Positions 10,930-24,049 of a stretch of 64,000 bases of DNA are shown here, piece by piece (position 1 is the first letter of the stretch; each line of letters begins with the position of its first letter). A program made the translations under genes and the position numbers. Location: NCBI GenBank assembly GCA_029783825.1, contig JAREIK010001479.1:216102-280101 (forward strand), read 5' to 3'. The notes beneath the pieces were generated by a model. That model searched no databases. It was not told the origin of the DNA and was given only the letters and a program-made list of their open reading frames with translations. This DNA comes from Sapria himalayana (Eukaryota > Streptophyta > Magnoliopsida > Malpighiales > Rafflesiaceae).

Positions 10930-12297
10930 GGAGACCTATCTTGCTCATACCAAATATAAGTCTACCAAAAAATCAGATAATTTTGCTGTCAATCTCTCTA
11001 ATCTAGACATTTCAATCAAGACTTACAATTTATAAGTTATGTTATATATTATCCTATTTATTCTTTTATTTTTTTATTACTTCTTTTAATTATAATAAGA
11101 TATTCAAATTTTTTCTAAGATATTATCTTATTCAAAATGATACCTTATCATAATTAAAAAATATGCATGATCTCCTTTCTAATTAGATATCATAACTAAA
11201 ATAACAAGCTATAAAAAAATCTATTATTGATTGTAAGTAAATATTCATTATGAAAGCTAATCTTAAAAAAAATTATCTTAAGAAAAGAAATATAACAAGG
11301 AATGGTACTCAGACATTTAGTATGAACTATCAAGATACTCTCTTTAATGATAAAGATGACCTCATGGTAAGTTGTTACTTCTCTTACAACATCTCATAGT
11401 TTGAGAATAAAATAACTAGACATGAAAATTATATTTTTTTCATGGTAATCTTTATGAACATATATATATAGCAATTAGTTACATTTTGAATAGTACAATT
11501 AGATATTGTTTATAGATTAAAAAAAATATTATAGGACATAAAGTACTCGCCAAAAACCAAATTTACAAGCTTTTCATAAACAAATATTTTATTTGTGTTA
11601 CATAAAAATGTCACAAAGGTGTCCTTGTTTTTTCGAATAAACCCTGATAGTATAGTGATTTTGTTGAAAGTACCACATTCTATTTATGAAGGGTTATAAG
11701 TTGTAGATTACTCATCTCGATGAGTACTTTCAAATACAATTTCAAATAAATAATCTTAAAAAATTCAAATATTTTCTTTTAATAGAAATGAGTTATTTTA
11801 CGAGTAGTATCAACTTATTACATAAGAGATATGTAATTGATACACTTATAAAGGTTGATATTTTTTATTGTGCTCTAGCATGTACTCATATTAATTCAAA
11901 TATTGACTTTATTTCTGATATGATCTCTTTAATTGATTCTTACTTATTTGAGAATCATAAAAAAATTAAATATTAAACTATAATCAAACTAAATATAACA
12001 TACACAATTAATTATTTCCTAGATTCTACTCAATAAATTTATTTTAAAGTAATACTTTGCATACTATAATATGGAAAAAAATCTAAAAAACTTGGTATCT
12101 CTTTCAGAGATGATAGATACTTATAGTTAGCCAAGTATTCAAATTTAAGTTGGATACAGACATGTATCAAGAATTAATCTATTATGAGATTTTGTATTTT
12201 TCCATTAGACAATCTTGTCTCTTAAAAAAAATAAATAATTATTTCAAGATCTATTAAATAGTTAAATTTCAAGATGATAATTATAATTACTTATAAG
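10930..12297 (+). pseudogene. Ty1/copia reverse transcriptase fragment
   Basis: Decayed plus-strand pol fragment. Around 11280-11460 the frames read NGTQTFSMNYQDT and then HENYIFF, which match the copia RT segment for plant VDYxETF...KNAFLHG. At 11788-11976 an open frame of 62 residues contains RYVIDTLIKVDIFYCALACTHINSN, the counterpart of the copia block before RNase H (KYVLDLL...GCKP..TP). Stops and indels break every frame, and no LTRs, primer site or gag were found. About 350 bp at the start (10930-11280) shows nothing recognisable. The small hAT at 12298 lies directly downstream. Confidence 0.65.
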
Positions 12298-12747
12298 TAG
12301 AGGTATCAAATGAGTCGGGTGACCTAGTTTAGCCAAGCCTAGCCCAGCACGACATTGTTTGGAACCATGTCATGGGACGGGTCGGGTCAAGCTGATCTTT
12401 GGCATGATTTATGCCAAGCTATGCCAGCAAAATCTGTGCCTCATGTAGGGCCAGGCATGGCCCATGTGCCTAACCCGACGGCATGGTATACCAGCTCGAG
12501 GACACAACTAGATTTTTTTTAATTTAGCTAGAAACTCATGCATGAACTAGCAAATCCAGACACGACCCGGCACAAATCACGTATGAGTCGGGCCGACGGG
12601 TCATGCCAAGCCAATGGTTCTTAAGTCATATCGTGCCTAGCAAGGCATAATTACTATATCAAGCCGTGTTGGGCACAACACGGTGGCCCAATTGGGCCAC
12701 TCAAAAATGGGTCAAGCTGACCCGACATGGCCCATTTAACACCTCTA
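12298..12747. mobile_element. Non-autonomous hAT (MITE), 450 bp
   Basis: The ends are TAGAGGTATCAAAT (12298) and TTAACACCTCTA (to 12747). Flanking duplications are cttataag (12290-12297) and cttgtaag (12748-12755), 7 of 8 matching. The GC-rich subterminal words GGCATG and CCCGAC are partly decayed from CpG to TpG/CpA. No coding content is seen. Confidence 0.9.
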
Positions 12748-15051
12748 CTTGTAAGATAGTTTGGGTGTATCACCAACTTGAATAGATTAAATATCCACTT
12801 TTTCCTCATAATATATTCTATTATAATAGTGAGACATATAACCTTAAATCTAATATTTAATGAGTAAATAAAATATATAAAAATAAATTGTTTTTTTATC
12901 AAGAAAAAAATTTAGGATATGACCATTATTATTGTTATATTCAAATAATACAACAATCAATAAACATATTCATGAAGACCTTGAAAAAATCAACATAATT
13001 TTTTCTCTTTAAAACTTAATATTCTGAACTTATACATACCAACTTAATAGAAAGTAATATAATTTTATAATTGACTTTTTATTTTATATTCATACTTTTG
13101 ATAGGAGCACTCAATATATAGATTACCTTAATTTTTTTACACAATATATTAATATATTTAATATATAAAATTTCATAGCATACTATTTTGAATTATTCAT
13201 TTTGTGTATAGGTTTATACACTAAATATTTTATTTGAACTTATCGTATTGGAAAATGCATCAAATAACCCATCACTTAATTTTTGTGTTGACTCATCCAC
13301 AAAAAAATGAGACTATAATTGATTCTTTCAAATATAAGATAATCATAAGAAATCTTAGTTAAATTAAATTAATATGTTAATATGTTAGATTTCATTTAGA
13401 GACCATAAATTAAATCAAGTTGAAATTGTCTAAAATTCTAGTTAGACTTTTGTGATCACAAAGAAAATATCTATTACTAAATTTTATATTTTTTTCTAAG
13501 AAAGAAACTTATCTCCTAAAAAAATAAATAGCATATTAGTATTTTTAGATTAGATGTTAAGATAGCATATAAAACTATACAATTAAATACTTGTAAATTT
13601 CAGTTGATCAATGAGTTTTTATATAAGTTGATTTTATCAAACTAAGACTAATAATATTTTATTTAATAATCAGGTAACTCGATACAATAATATAAATCTA
13701 GTATTTCATGAATAAATAAAATATATCAAGATCAATTATCATTTCATACGAAATAATATTCAAAATAATTATACAACTACAATCTAAATATCTACTAGTA
13801 ATCATATTATAAATATTTTTATGAAAATGCTTAAAAAAACTACAAGTATCTTTTCTTTTCATCAAGTTATGTATTTGTGATATATATGCACAATCTTGAA
13901 AGAGGATATTAATATTTATGATTTATTTAATTTTATTTAGTATTATTACCTCTTTCTTTCTTCTTTAATTGAATAAAAGAACCTAATATGTGAATTTTTC
14001 AAACCACAACTATATGTATGGTTGTGTACTCTATTTTTTCGATGAAGTAGTTTCAATATTTCTTCTAAAAGTTCTACACCTTCATTTTTGGGATTGCAAT
14101 CACTTTGAACTACCCCTCCAAAGTAGCTTTTTCATCAATAGAATTGAACTAGCCAACAATAAAAAGAAGTCAATCTAATCAAAAGAATTTTTTTGAAATG
14201 CATAACATTCAAGGGTCAAATAAATAACTAACAAAATAAAACAATGCCCAAATGCATTCACAACACATGACATTCAAACCTCACCAAAGAGAAAGAAGCA
14301 AATTGAAAACCAACATCGTTTCTCATCATAATTAAAGGTGAAAGAAAAAGGTTGACGTATTTTTCCACTTTCTTTTTCAACCAAATTGAAAGGTTCCCTC
14401 AATGAGCAGGAAAAGAAAAAGGATGTGCTTAGCATTCTTGTTCGTGAGTTAAGAACAAAGTGATAAGTGTGTAACATGTGTGAATATGCCGAACAATTCA
14501 GGTAAAATCCTAAAGGAAGCTCAAAATAACATTGCTATTGACTCTTAGTCTACCTCCTACTAGACATCTCAATACCCACTTATTTGCCATGACATAATAA
14601 GTAGAACAAATTGATTGTCAACTTGCTTTGGTTGGTTTACCTTGTTTTTGCCCCTTACTTGCTTTTCATGTATTTGGCATTGACTCTCTAACTTGAATAC
14701 ACCTCACTCCATTCTAGTAAAACTTTAATTAACACCAAGCCAAATACTAATAAGAAAGTCAACTAAGAAAGACAACAATTGAATCAACAAGCTTAGTAAA
14801 ATATCACTTAGGTTACATAAGCATTCATCAACTTCAATAAGTATAGCAAATCAAACAAATCAAGCAAATCAAGCAAAAAATCATTCATCAACCAACATGC
14901 ATCCCTCACTGATAAAAAAAGAATTCTCATTATTGTCATCCTCAGCTCAACAACATGGATTGAACTAGACCAACCTACCTAATCACTTTACCCGTTCAAT
15001 GGAAAGGGTTAAATACACTAAGGCAGAAAAGTTCGGTGTTAATATTCATAT
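12748..15051. other. AT-rich spacer, no gene recognised
   Basis: Segments 12830-13000 and 13670-13860 resemble each other (gagtaaataaaatatat/gaataaataaaatatat blocks followed by similar sequence), so the stretch contains a diverged direct duplication, possibly of a retroelement tail. Open frames at 13990-14178 and 14274-14477 are short, resemble no family I know and lack context. I see no RPN5 exon here on the minus strand. Confidence 0.5.
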
Positions 15052-15578
15052 TATAGGTGTCAAACAAGCCGGTCAGCCCATGCCCGACATGAGACATAGC
15101 TCATTTGAGCCATGTCGAGCCCAACATGGCACAGTCCAGAACCGTGCTCAAGCCCATGTCGGGCAGACTCTCAACATGACTTGTATTAGGCACAACCTAG
15201 GTGCTTGGCACATAGGCACAGCACGGGAGACTATCTAACACGTGCCTTAGAAATCGGCCAATCTAGTCAAGACTCGGGACTGTGCCCGACCCAATGCCCA
15301 ACACAATGCCCAACGAAAAATGCAACGAGCTGAGAGGGTCAGCGAGAGCACCTGCTGGGCTTTGGGGAGAGCTCGTATCCCCAAAGCCCAGCACAAACAG
15401 GCTTGAAAACAGACTAACTTTGGGCGAAGAGCCATACTAGGCCTACCCTCAAGGGAACCGTGCTGTGCTAGGTACAGTATGATTACGGTAACATGTCGTA
15501 TCTAGCATGGCACATGGGCCCGTACGGGCCGGAAAAAAATAGGCCATGCCAGCCTGCACTGCCTATTTGACACTTATA
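15052..15578. mobile_element. Non-autonomous hAT (MITE), 527 bp
   Basis: The ends are TATAGGTGTCAAAC (15052) and TTTGACACTTATA (to 15578), each one or two bases off the group consensus. An exact 8-bp duplication attcatat lies at 15044-15051 and 15579-15586. GC-rich subterminal repeats are present. The open frames at 14999-15238 and 15247-15435 derive from these repeats and are not genes. Confidence 0.92.
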
Positions 15579-16668
15579 ATTCATATCTAAGAGAAAATAA
15601 TCATTCTTATGTCATTAAACAACAAAGATGTAAGGTTCTCAAAAAGCTCTTTCTTTGCCCCTTGGTTCACCTTTGTTACTGGAGATAGCCGATTAATAAA
15701 GCCAACAGAGATAGAATGTTGCAACGAAAATTCCAGTTCAAGCATATCGTATAATAATTAAAAAGAAAGTGGGGCTAGTTAAATAGGTAGTTTTTGCTTC
15801 CTTCACCACAGGTACACTTCTTTATCCTTGGTTAGTGCTTGTGTTTTCCGTCAGCCGGTTAGAAAGGTATGAATTCAGGACAATATAAGGCAGCAACCTC
15901 GCCTGAATGTACTCCAACCCCTCTGAAATACACTATAATCTCACCAAGTTATAGCTATACCACCAAGTCTTTTCAAGTATGACTCTTAAGAATATCATTG
16001 TGTCATAGAGATCAAGGTTTCATTCATTAATCTATCTCAAATAGAAAAAAAACAAAAAACCAAATCACAAATTGGTTAGCTGAGTTCGAAAGATCTAGTC
16101 AGTTGGTAGTGGGTTTCATTGATTGCTCAACTCTCCCTCCAGAGCTACCCTTGTCTGAAAGCGAAAGAGGTGGGAAGAAGGTTGGTCATGAATCAATTAG
16201 TTATATTATATGTAATCACCTAAATCCCAAGAATTCATCAAACCAATCACAGGCCAACTACTGAATTTTGGGTCAGTGAAATCAGATTCTAGATGTAACA
16301 CCTTATTTATCCCAATCAAACCCTGAACAGAAGTCATAATAGTTTCTGCCTAAAATTAACTTAGAACTAAGAACTCCAAATTCATCGTAGAGAGTAGGTG
16401 GTTGGCATCATGCATATAGCTAGTGTTCCTTCTGAGTAGAAATTAAACTCTATTTTTGTTCTCATTCTCTCCATTAATAACAGGTCTCCTGATTTCTTGA
16501 CGCCTTCGCGACTTCCTTTTGATTTCATAGGATAACTCCAAAGACATTGATCGAAACTGAAATTTAAAATAGGTATGTAATTTTAAAAAGCACAACAATT
16601 CCAACAAGAGGCAGGAGTGGAGAATCTGGGATATTTAGTTAAAGGCGTGGAGCTCAGCCAGCTGCATC
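15579..16668. other. Less AT-rich unique sequence, probably RPN5 intron
   Basis: Sequence of more even composition than the surrounding repeats, with no coding segment that I recognise on either strand. If the RPN5 exons at 16926-17226 belong to a working gene transcribed leftward, this is part of its second intron. I looked here for the next conserved RPN5 exon and did not find it. Confidence 0.45.
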
Positions 16669-16815
16669 TCAAAAATTGCATGGAATGCATGGGTTAAACC
16701 CCATACTCTGCCCATTGATCACAACCAAGTGGGTAGATTCCCCCATGATCATCAAGTCTTCTCCAATTAAGAAATATGCCTTCCGAGACTCCTTCTCCTT
16801 AAGCTCGATATGCAT
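16669..16815 (-). CDS. Short unrecognised ORF, 48 codons
   Basis: A minus-strand frame from an ATG at 16815 to a TGA at 16669-16671 gives a peptide of ordinary amino-acid mix (starts MHIELKEKESRKAYFLIGED, ends GFNPCIPCNF). It lies about 110 bp downstream of RPN5 exon 2, in what would be intron 2. I do not recognise the product. It could be a fragment of a captured gene, an exon of a gene not otherwise visible, or chance. The composition is more protein-like than most frames in this AT-rich window, which is the only reason to list it. Confidence 0.25.
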   Translation of the reverse strand: MHIELKEKESRKAYFLIGEDLMIMGESTHLVVINGQSMGFNPCIPCNF

Positions 16816-16925
16816 TTCAGTTTGTTGTATTTCTCAAGAAGAAATTTTTTTTCCATCACATAAACAGCATAGCTTCCACACGTACAATACACCTATATAA
16901 CTTTTTCGAAGAATGTCCAGAGTAC

Positions 16926-17226
16926 CTGCTTCAGTTGCCCACGCTTCTTGGAGAGAATGATAATCTGTTCATTAAGAGCTTTCCAGTCCTTTGCGTCGAA
17001 GCAGAGTTCAATTATATCGGTGACAGCCTTCTTTAAGCCAGCCACATCGCCAGAAAGTCTCATCTGCTTCTCCAGGATTTGCATTTTTTCGATGGCGAAT
17101 TGCAAATTCTCTTGGCCCTGCATTCATCAAACGCACGTGTTCTTAAAAGCAAGAAAATATTGTCTTCGAGTGGACACAACATTGTTCCCTTAAATGAAAT
17201 GCAACGAACAGCACACTCACCGCCAT
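16926..17226 (-). CDS. RPN5: 26S proteasome lid subunit RPN5 (PSMD12), first two coding exons
   Basis: RPN5 is a PCI-domain subunit of the 19S regulatory particle lid, acting in ubiquitin-dependent proteolysis in nucleus and cytosol. Coding exon 1 is only ATGGCG (17226-17221), followed by a GTGAGTG donor. Coding exon 2 runs 17117-16926 (192 bp, 64 codons, phase 0) between a CAG acceptor and a GTACTC donor. The exon 2 protein contains LEKQMRLSGDVAGLKKAVTD and AKDWKALNEQIIILSKKRGQ, the conserved N-terminal stretch of plant and animal RPN5. The reading frame is intact. No later exon was found in the 16.9 kb to the left, so either intron 2 is longer than that or this is a detached 5' fragment. 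A hAT lies 272 bp upstream of the ATG. Confidence 0.85.
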
Positions 17227-17497
17227 CTTTGGATCAGAATCAGTGTGAAAGTTTTAGATATGCACGGCAGCGGTGTGAATTCTCAGACAGAACAGAAGTA
17301 ATGCCAGGATTTCTGTTACGCATGCAAAAGCCGAATAGTCGCAATATTCTGAGACATCAATATTTTATTGTCGAATTACAATTTTCATTTAGCAAGATTC
17401 TCAGTTTTTATTTGTATTGACACTTTTTTTATAAATCTCATCATTATCATCAAAATATATTTATAATATAAATGTTATATTTTTTATCGATTATAGT
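17227..17497 (-). promoter_or_regulatory. RPN5 5' UTR and proximal promoter region
   Basis: This is the sequence immediately upstream of the RPN5 ATG on the minus strand, cut off by the hAT at 17498. It is locally less AT-rich near the ATG, as in a 5' leader. I see no unambiguous TATA box; the AT-rich end (17400-17490) offers several candidates. The call rests on position only. Confidence 0.4.
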
Positions 17498-20277
17498 TAG
17501 AGGTGGAAGTGGGACGAGCAACCCAAGCAAGGAACGAGGCACGGCCTAACTGAGTCTTGCCTAGCATCGCATGACACGCTCCAGAACTCCACATGGACTT
17601 GGGTTGTATCGACCCAAGGTATGGCTCATGTCATGCTAGGCCGGAGGTGCCTGGCCCGTTAGCAGTTAGCACGATCCATTAACATGATTACAATGATTAT
17701 GGATCGTGGATTGGGAAGCGGGTGCAGTCCATTTAGCCAGTGCTTGCCCTGCCCAATTCATTTTAAAAAAATATATATATAATTTTTTTATCCCACCTCA
17801 CATGGTTCATGTGGTGGATTTGTTTAATGTGCCCCTCATATGGTTGGCTATGCTCGTGTGTGTGACATGACTTAGGTGCACCCAGACCCAAACTCAAATG
17901 TCTAAAAAATAAAAAACTAGAATAACATATATAGTTTAGACTCACTTTAAATATAATACAAAATAAAAATATTTGAGTATCGATAAAGAATCGATACAAT
18001 ATAAATATTATAAAAAAATATATACATGTAATAATATGGGTGGGATTGGGCACTTAAAGAGGCATGCCGATCAATACATTGAAAATTATAGTGTATTAAA
18101 TCTAGGCAAACTCAATTTACCAATGAGGTCTTTGAGGTTGGATTTAGTACTTTTTTGTGACGGTCCATATTCATATATTGCAACGAGTTAGGGAGTAAAG
18201 GCATGGTCAAACTAGTTACCAAGATGAGTCTTTCAATTAGATTTTCAAATAATCATAGGGTAGTCCGTATCATGTATACTTATTCTTAGCCTATATATCA
18301 TAGGATTCAGAGGTCCACATATAGAAATAACATACTAAAATATTATGAGTTAAAAAAACAAATAATAATTCTTAGGAAATATAGTGGCCTGGCATCCGTG
18401 AAGTTCGATAATTGGACTAGTCGTGATGATGCATCTATTGATTACCTCACCACCCACTATATAGATTCTAAATGAATACCTAATAAAAAGATTTTATGAT
18501 TTTTATAGATTTTTCATCATCATGATAGCCCTGCCATATATGAAAGTATGATGATAATTCTTTAGAAAGTATCATATTCAAAATAAAATATTTAGTGTCA
18601 TATTTGATAACACATCTTAATAATATAGTCGACATTAAATTGTATGTTATGATATTTAGAGATCAACCATTAGAAGAGATTTTTCATGTTAGATGCATGT
18701 GTTACATTATTAACCTGATAGTACAAGCGAGGATGAAAGTTATTTTCCAACATTAGAAAAAATATGAAGCTTACTAAAATATCTTCGGACACCTAGTAAA
18801 TAATAGGAGCTTGGTAGACTTTATTTGTTTGCTAATCTAAAGAAGAAGAAATTCCAAATGAATATAAAATACCATGAAACTATACTTACATGATATTGGA
18901 GTCACATATTGGATACGACCATATGATATCCGATTACATCAATAGTAAGAGTGACGAACTTATTATTAGTGACAGAGACTAGGATATATAAATATTATTT
19001 ATGAAATTCTTGAAGATTTTTTATGAAGCTTCATGACGAACATGTTTTTGTCTATTTACACTCTCACCTTTTGCATTGCACTCAAGTGCATATGTAATAT
19101 TGGTAGCATATCTAGGAAGTTTAGAAGATTACCCTACATTTTGTGATATGACTATTGAGATAGAAACTAAGTACTTAAAGTATTGGTCCGTCATTCCATC
19201 TCTTTATTGTCTGACTGCATGCATGAATCCCAGAGTTAAGGTGAAAGGAGTAGAGAATATTTCGACATACATATCCATGTGCATGAACTAGGAACACCAA
19301 CCTGAAGGGTTCATTCATTAAAAATTGACTAAGTTATTTATATATTATGACACTAGGTATGATAGTAGTTGTAGCCAGACCTCGAGTAAGGACATAGACA
19401 CCGTATTTCGAGATGATGACTTCTCCGTTCAGTTAATGATGGGGGAATGATAGGGTGGTCTATTAAATAGGAGCGAGCTATTTTTGTACTTAGATACTAA
19501 TTACTACTTAATCCTGCAACATAATAATAACAAGAACCTTGATATTTTACAATGGTTAATGAATCCACCTATCTTGTGATGTCTAAGATGGTAAGGAATC
19601 TATTGACTCCTCCGATATCGAGCATAGCATCGAAGTCTGCTTTTTCTATTATAGTAAATATCATTTCGAATAGGAAATCGAGACTGTGACCAAATATCAT
19701 TAAGGTATTAACATACATGAAGGATTGGAAGGATTCAAGGTTAGGTATCCAAGATTGGGCTGGAACAAGAGCAAAGGAGTTGCTGGCATATGATGATTCA
19801 TGAGACTTTGAGGATGGTGAGTCCACCAATGATGATATTATTAGACACTTACATGATAATGATCATTTGCATACTAACATTGATTGTCATTGGGATTAAA
19901 TTTGATTAACTATTATTGTGTTGTGTTATTTTACTTTTTTTTGAATTAGATAATGGATTATTTTTTTCATTATTAAAATTTTTGTTATGATTTATGTGAA
20001 ATCATAATTCATAATGGTTAGTTTTAAATTTACAAAATAAAAATTTAAAATCCTAAACCAATTAACTAGGTGGCAGTCTCTAAGCACGACCTGGCCTGAT
20101 TGGCTGATTCTGCCCAGGCTCAGGGCATAGGGTCATGCCGGGCTAACATGATTCAAGTCGTGCTATATTAAGCATAACACATGTCTTACCGGGTAGTGCT
20201 CGGCACGGCTATGTGGCTTGATCGGGCCACTAAAAAATGTGTCATGCCAGCATGACACTATCCATTTGGCACCTCTA
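17498..20277 (+). mobile_element. hAT element, 2.8 kb, degenerate
   Basis: The left end is TAGAGGTGGAAG (17498) and the right end is TTTGGCACCTCTA (to 20277). Flanking 8-mers attatagt (17490-17497) and attctagt (20278-20285) match at 7 of 8. The transposase relic is on the plus strand. The subterminal regions are GC-rich but decayed. The element sits in the upstream region of the RPN5 5' exon. Confidence 0.85.
17900..19900 (+). pseudogene. hAT transposase relic
   Basis: In order on the plus strand: a BED finger remnant GIGHLKRHADQYI (18040-18080), a catalytic start SVKFDNWTSRDDASIDYLTT (about 18396-18455), the EIETKYLKYWSVIPSLYCLT and MNPRVKVKGVENISTYIS block in the 71-codon frame at 19076-19291, and the dimerisation region around 19440-19800 (SSIASKSAFS near 19620). 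Several stops and frameshifts separate these blocks. The order and spacing match the copy at 5729-7735. Confidence 0.8.
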
Positions 20278-20479
20278 ATTCTAGTTCAAATAATATAATT
20301 CTCACATAATTTCTCATTCAATTTATTTCAAATATATATATATATATTCATCATTCTTTTTCAAATTTTTAATATGCAACTCTATTTTTGTTGCATTATC
20401 CACATCTCATTATTTTTATTCAAATTTTTAATATTTGATCTCTTTTTTATGTGTTATCCACCAACTTTGCATGAAAATA

Positions 20480-23400
20480 TTTCATGCAAGTGAACTACTT
20501 TTTTGTTGAATACTGCATTTTTACTTTAAGAGTCTTTTCTTTTAGCAAAAGTGAGAAAGCTCCCTCTTCTTCTCTCTACTTATCTTATAGAGAAGTTTCT
20601 TTATGTGTTGTGTTGTGCTTCTTTTTTTTCTGCTTCATGTGTGGTTATGTTTGTGAGGTGTGGTTGTAGAAGTGTGTGTATGGTTTGTTGTGTAAGCTAT
20701 GTGTGGTGCTGTTGTGCTTGGGTACTATGTAATGGTGTTGTGCTACTGTAATTTTAGTGGATATGATTTTAAAAAAGTTTCAAACAAAATTTTCTCATCT
20801 GTCCATAATTAATATTCGGAATCACTTCCCGAGCATCCTCCACAAAATCTCATGTTTATATGTTTGTTTTGGATTTATAATTTTAGGTTTTATATCCTAT
20901 AACAACATATTTATGTGTAAGGTGTGGTTCTGAATAAACCTTTAGTATCAAAGGCTTTAATTAAAGTTTTTGACTTTAATTAAAATTTTTATTGCATAAC
21001 CAAACAAAGAATATTTTTGACTTTTGTGATTTCGAATTAACCATAATTTAACTGACCTACCCCAACAAATAGTATTAAAGGGAGGTTCTCGGTGCCACCC
21101 AAAAGATGGCAATTGAACTTCCAACGAGGAGGTTGTTTATTGATATCAAGATGATATCTAGTTTATTTGCTATTGTTATATTAGCATTTGATTATTCTAA
21201 TAACAATATAGCGATATCAGATGTCATTGGTTACATGTAGTTGCCTTCAATTTTTATATCATGGAAAATCATTTTGTGATAATATGTTAATAAACATCAA
21301 TTATATGACTACCTTGTATTCAAATAATTATATGACCTAATGTGGAAAATGATAATCTAAAAATTAAGTAAATAAAAATGAAAAGATTTGTAATATAGGA
21401 TTACCCCCACTATTAGTAAATGGACAAGTAGTAATATTCATCAGCATGTTGTCAATGAAATAAAGGCAGACAAACCATATGAGAAACTAGAGTCTATGTC
21501 AGAAAATAATACATTTAGGAATAAAATGTTGATCATTAAATATTTAGTTTAACTGAAGTTCAAGGATTATTGTTTATTGTCAATGCACATCAATATATTT
21601 CAATGACTAGTGAATCAACTTGCATCCATGAAGATGCTCTTGAAAGATAAAATGCTAGCTTGTCCACTAGTTTGCTCACTTCTAGATAATTGGAATAACT
21701 TTGTGATTTCTTTGAATATATCATCACTTGAATGTGTTGTGTCAATGTGCATTATTACAAAAAAAACTATTTTATTCAAAGAAGCAATGAGAAATTAGAA
21801 AGAACGAGCTTCTCATGATATTCTCATTTCTGAAAGATGTGAAAGGACCATCATGAGGCACACACAAACTAATAGAAGAACTCATTCTTCTAATAGCAAG
21901 TCAAAAAGTAGAAAAGCTATCAAGTATTATCACTGTAACAAGATGAGACAAATAAAAAATGACTATCATTCTTATAAAAATTTACACCATCGAAATAGAG
22001 GAGATAAACCTGAGAAATGCTAAGGTCACCTTGGAAGATGGATTGATACAAGTTAGCAATGATAATTATACTAATATAGTATCTTAGAAGGGAAATTAGC
22101 TTATTTACTCATGAATATCATTTTATATAACTCCACATATTAACATATTTAGTAATAGTAAAATATTATATATTTTGGGCATTAGAAACATTTATCTATA
22201 GATGTAGATAGGATATTAACTAGTACTAAAGATATCTGGTACCTATAAATTATTTTTTTATAATATATATATGTATATTGAATGACATTTGGCTTTGGGA
22301 ACATGAGTTATTTTAGTGATGCCCAATGAAAACTAGCTAAAGGTTCATTAGTCATTGTGTGGGTAAGAATGAGGTACTCTATTAATCACTTTAGTAAGAA
22401 TGCCTAAAAATCTAGTAAATATTATTTATTAAAAGAGTAACATTGATCTCTAATATAAAAGACTTGGTCACATGAGTGAGAAGAACCTTCGGCTTCTAAC
22501 TATAAAGAATATTCTATTATTTGACCATATATCCCCTCTTGATGATTATACTAAATGTATGGCTACAAAATTCATATAGCACATTTTTACTCTTTTTTAC
22601 CCTTGAAAAGATTGAATATTCTTGGTCTTATTTATACCAACATTTGCTCTTTCTAAAGTAGAACACTTGGTGGACTTCTTAACTTTATCACATTCATCGA
22701 TAATTACTCTTGGAAAGTGTGAGGATATATATTGAAAACTAAAGATTAGGTCTATGTTATCTTTAAGAATTTCTATTATAGCGTTGAAAAAGTATGGTGC
22801 ATGTTTTTTCATGTACATATTCTCAAATAATTTTGAGGAGAATATATATACATGGCTATTGATGTTATCAACATATGTCATATCATCGTCCTTGGTGAAG
22901 ATGTTCTTAATAAAATCTAGACTGAAAAAATATTTAATATAATTACTTATGAGTTTTTGTATGAAAAGTCTTCATTCATATTCTAAAAGATAAATGATCA
23001 AAACTCAATAATACTACATATCCATGCATCTTTATTGATTATGGATATGAAGAGTTTGAATATAAACCATATGACCTAATCACCAAAAGCTTGCTTGGAG
23101 CATATATATGATTTTTCTAGATGAGTAATTAGTAAATGGTAATCATCCAAGCAAAGAGGAGAGTGGTTTCATAAAGATTCTTATTTACACAGATCCAATG
23201 GTGATTCATTCTAGAGATTAGTCTAATCAATAAGAATGAATTGCACATCCACCTAATAATTATGAACTAGAGAATTTATTAAATATCGTTGAGCCCCAAA
23301 ATAAGATTATTGAGGAGGTGTTGGTGGCTTTGTTAAGATGTCAAAAATTCAATGGTTTTTAGCAAAACACCAAAAGCTCATTGGATACATGTTCATGTCT

Positions 23401-23500
23401 AATAAAATTTTGTAAGTATACATGTTGTACAAGTAATACAATGAATGTAAGTCTATATATCGATCTCATGATGATTGTTTAAGTAGTTCAATCAAGTAAT
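20480..23500 (+). pseudogene. Ty1/copia relic A (LTR, gag, integrase)
   Basis: A probable LTR end cctaccccaaca at 21067 is followed by aatagtattaaaggg, a decayed initiator-tRNA primer site. Gag-type sequence follows, including an open frame at 21610-21798 with NQLASMKMLLKD and LLDNWNNFVISL (copia gag, UBN2 type). A zinc-knuckle remnant (YYHCNK) lies near 21930. The pre-integrase GLGHMSEKNLRLL-like block is at about 22460-22500, and an integrase core remnant (FITFIDNYSW) is near 22680-22715. Every frame is broken. The relic aligns over most of its length with copia relic B (32980-35960), in the same orientation. The G/T-rich stretch 20570-20750 lies in the presumed LTR and is not a gene. Confidence 0.7.
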
Positions 23501-24049
23501 AGTAAATTAGATTGTTATAGTAATTCAATCAAGTAATAGTAAATTAACAATTTTCTCAATTTAAAAAGATAAACTTAGGTCTTAGAGAGATGCCTAGAAT
23601 TTAAAGTTGATTTATTTTATTTTGTATGATATAGTTTTCTTTGGTTTTGTGTAAATATTATACTTGATTATTAGACAAAGCATATGATGATGTTGATTAT
23701 CTCCTGTCTCATTGGCATACAAAATGGTTATCAATAATTGACTATTACTACAATGAATGGTCCCCTTATAGTTGTGCATTCAATATATGACCACCATAGT
23801 CACACTTATATCTATTCATATATTATTCCACAATTCTACTCTTTTTAAATAATATGTTAATTATCATTGATGATTACTTCAAGTATATGTTTATATTGTC
23901 CTTTCTTAATTGTCTCTGAATTTTTTTTTCATAAGTAATTAAAGTATTATGTCAAGAATATGAATATGTAAGTAAAATTTTATTTTGAATCTTCGCGTGA
24001 GCATGTTGCATCTAATTTGCTCCCTTCATATCATCTCATGTTTCTTTTG
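23501..24049. other. 3' tail of copia relic A / dispersed repeat
   Basis: No coding signal. 23800-23990 resembles the sequence after copia relic B (36070-36220), so it is retroelement-derived tail DNA into which the L1 relic at 24050-25680 was inserted. Confidence 0.5.

Noticed and set aside
20484..20751. Cys/Val-rich open frames of 61-66 codons
   Set aside because: G/T-rich low-complexity sequence in the presumed LTR of copia relic A, with no conserved motif.
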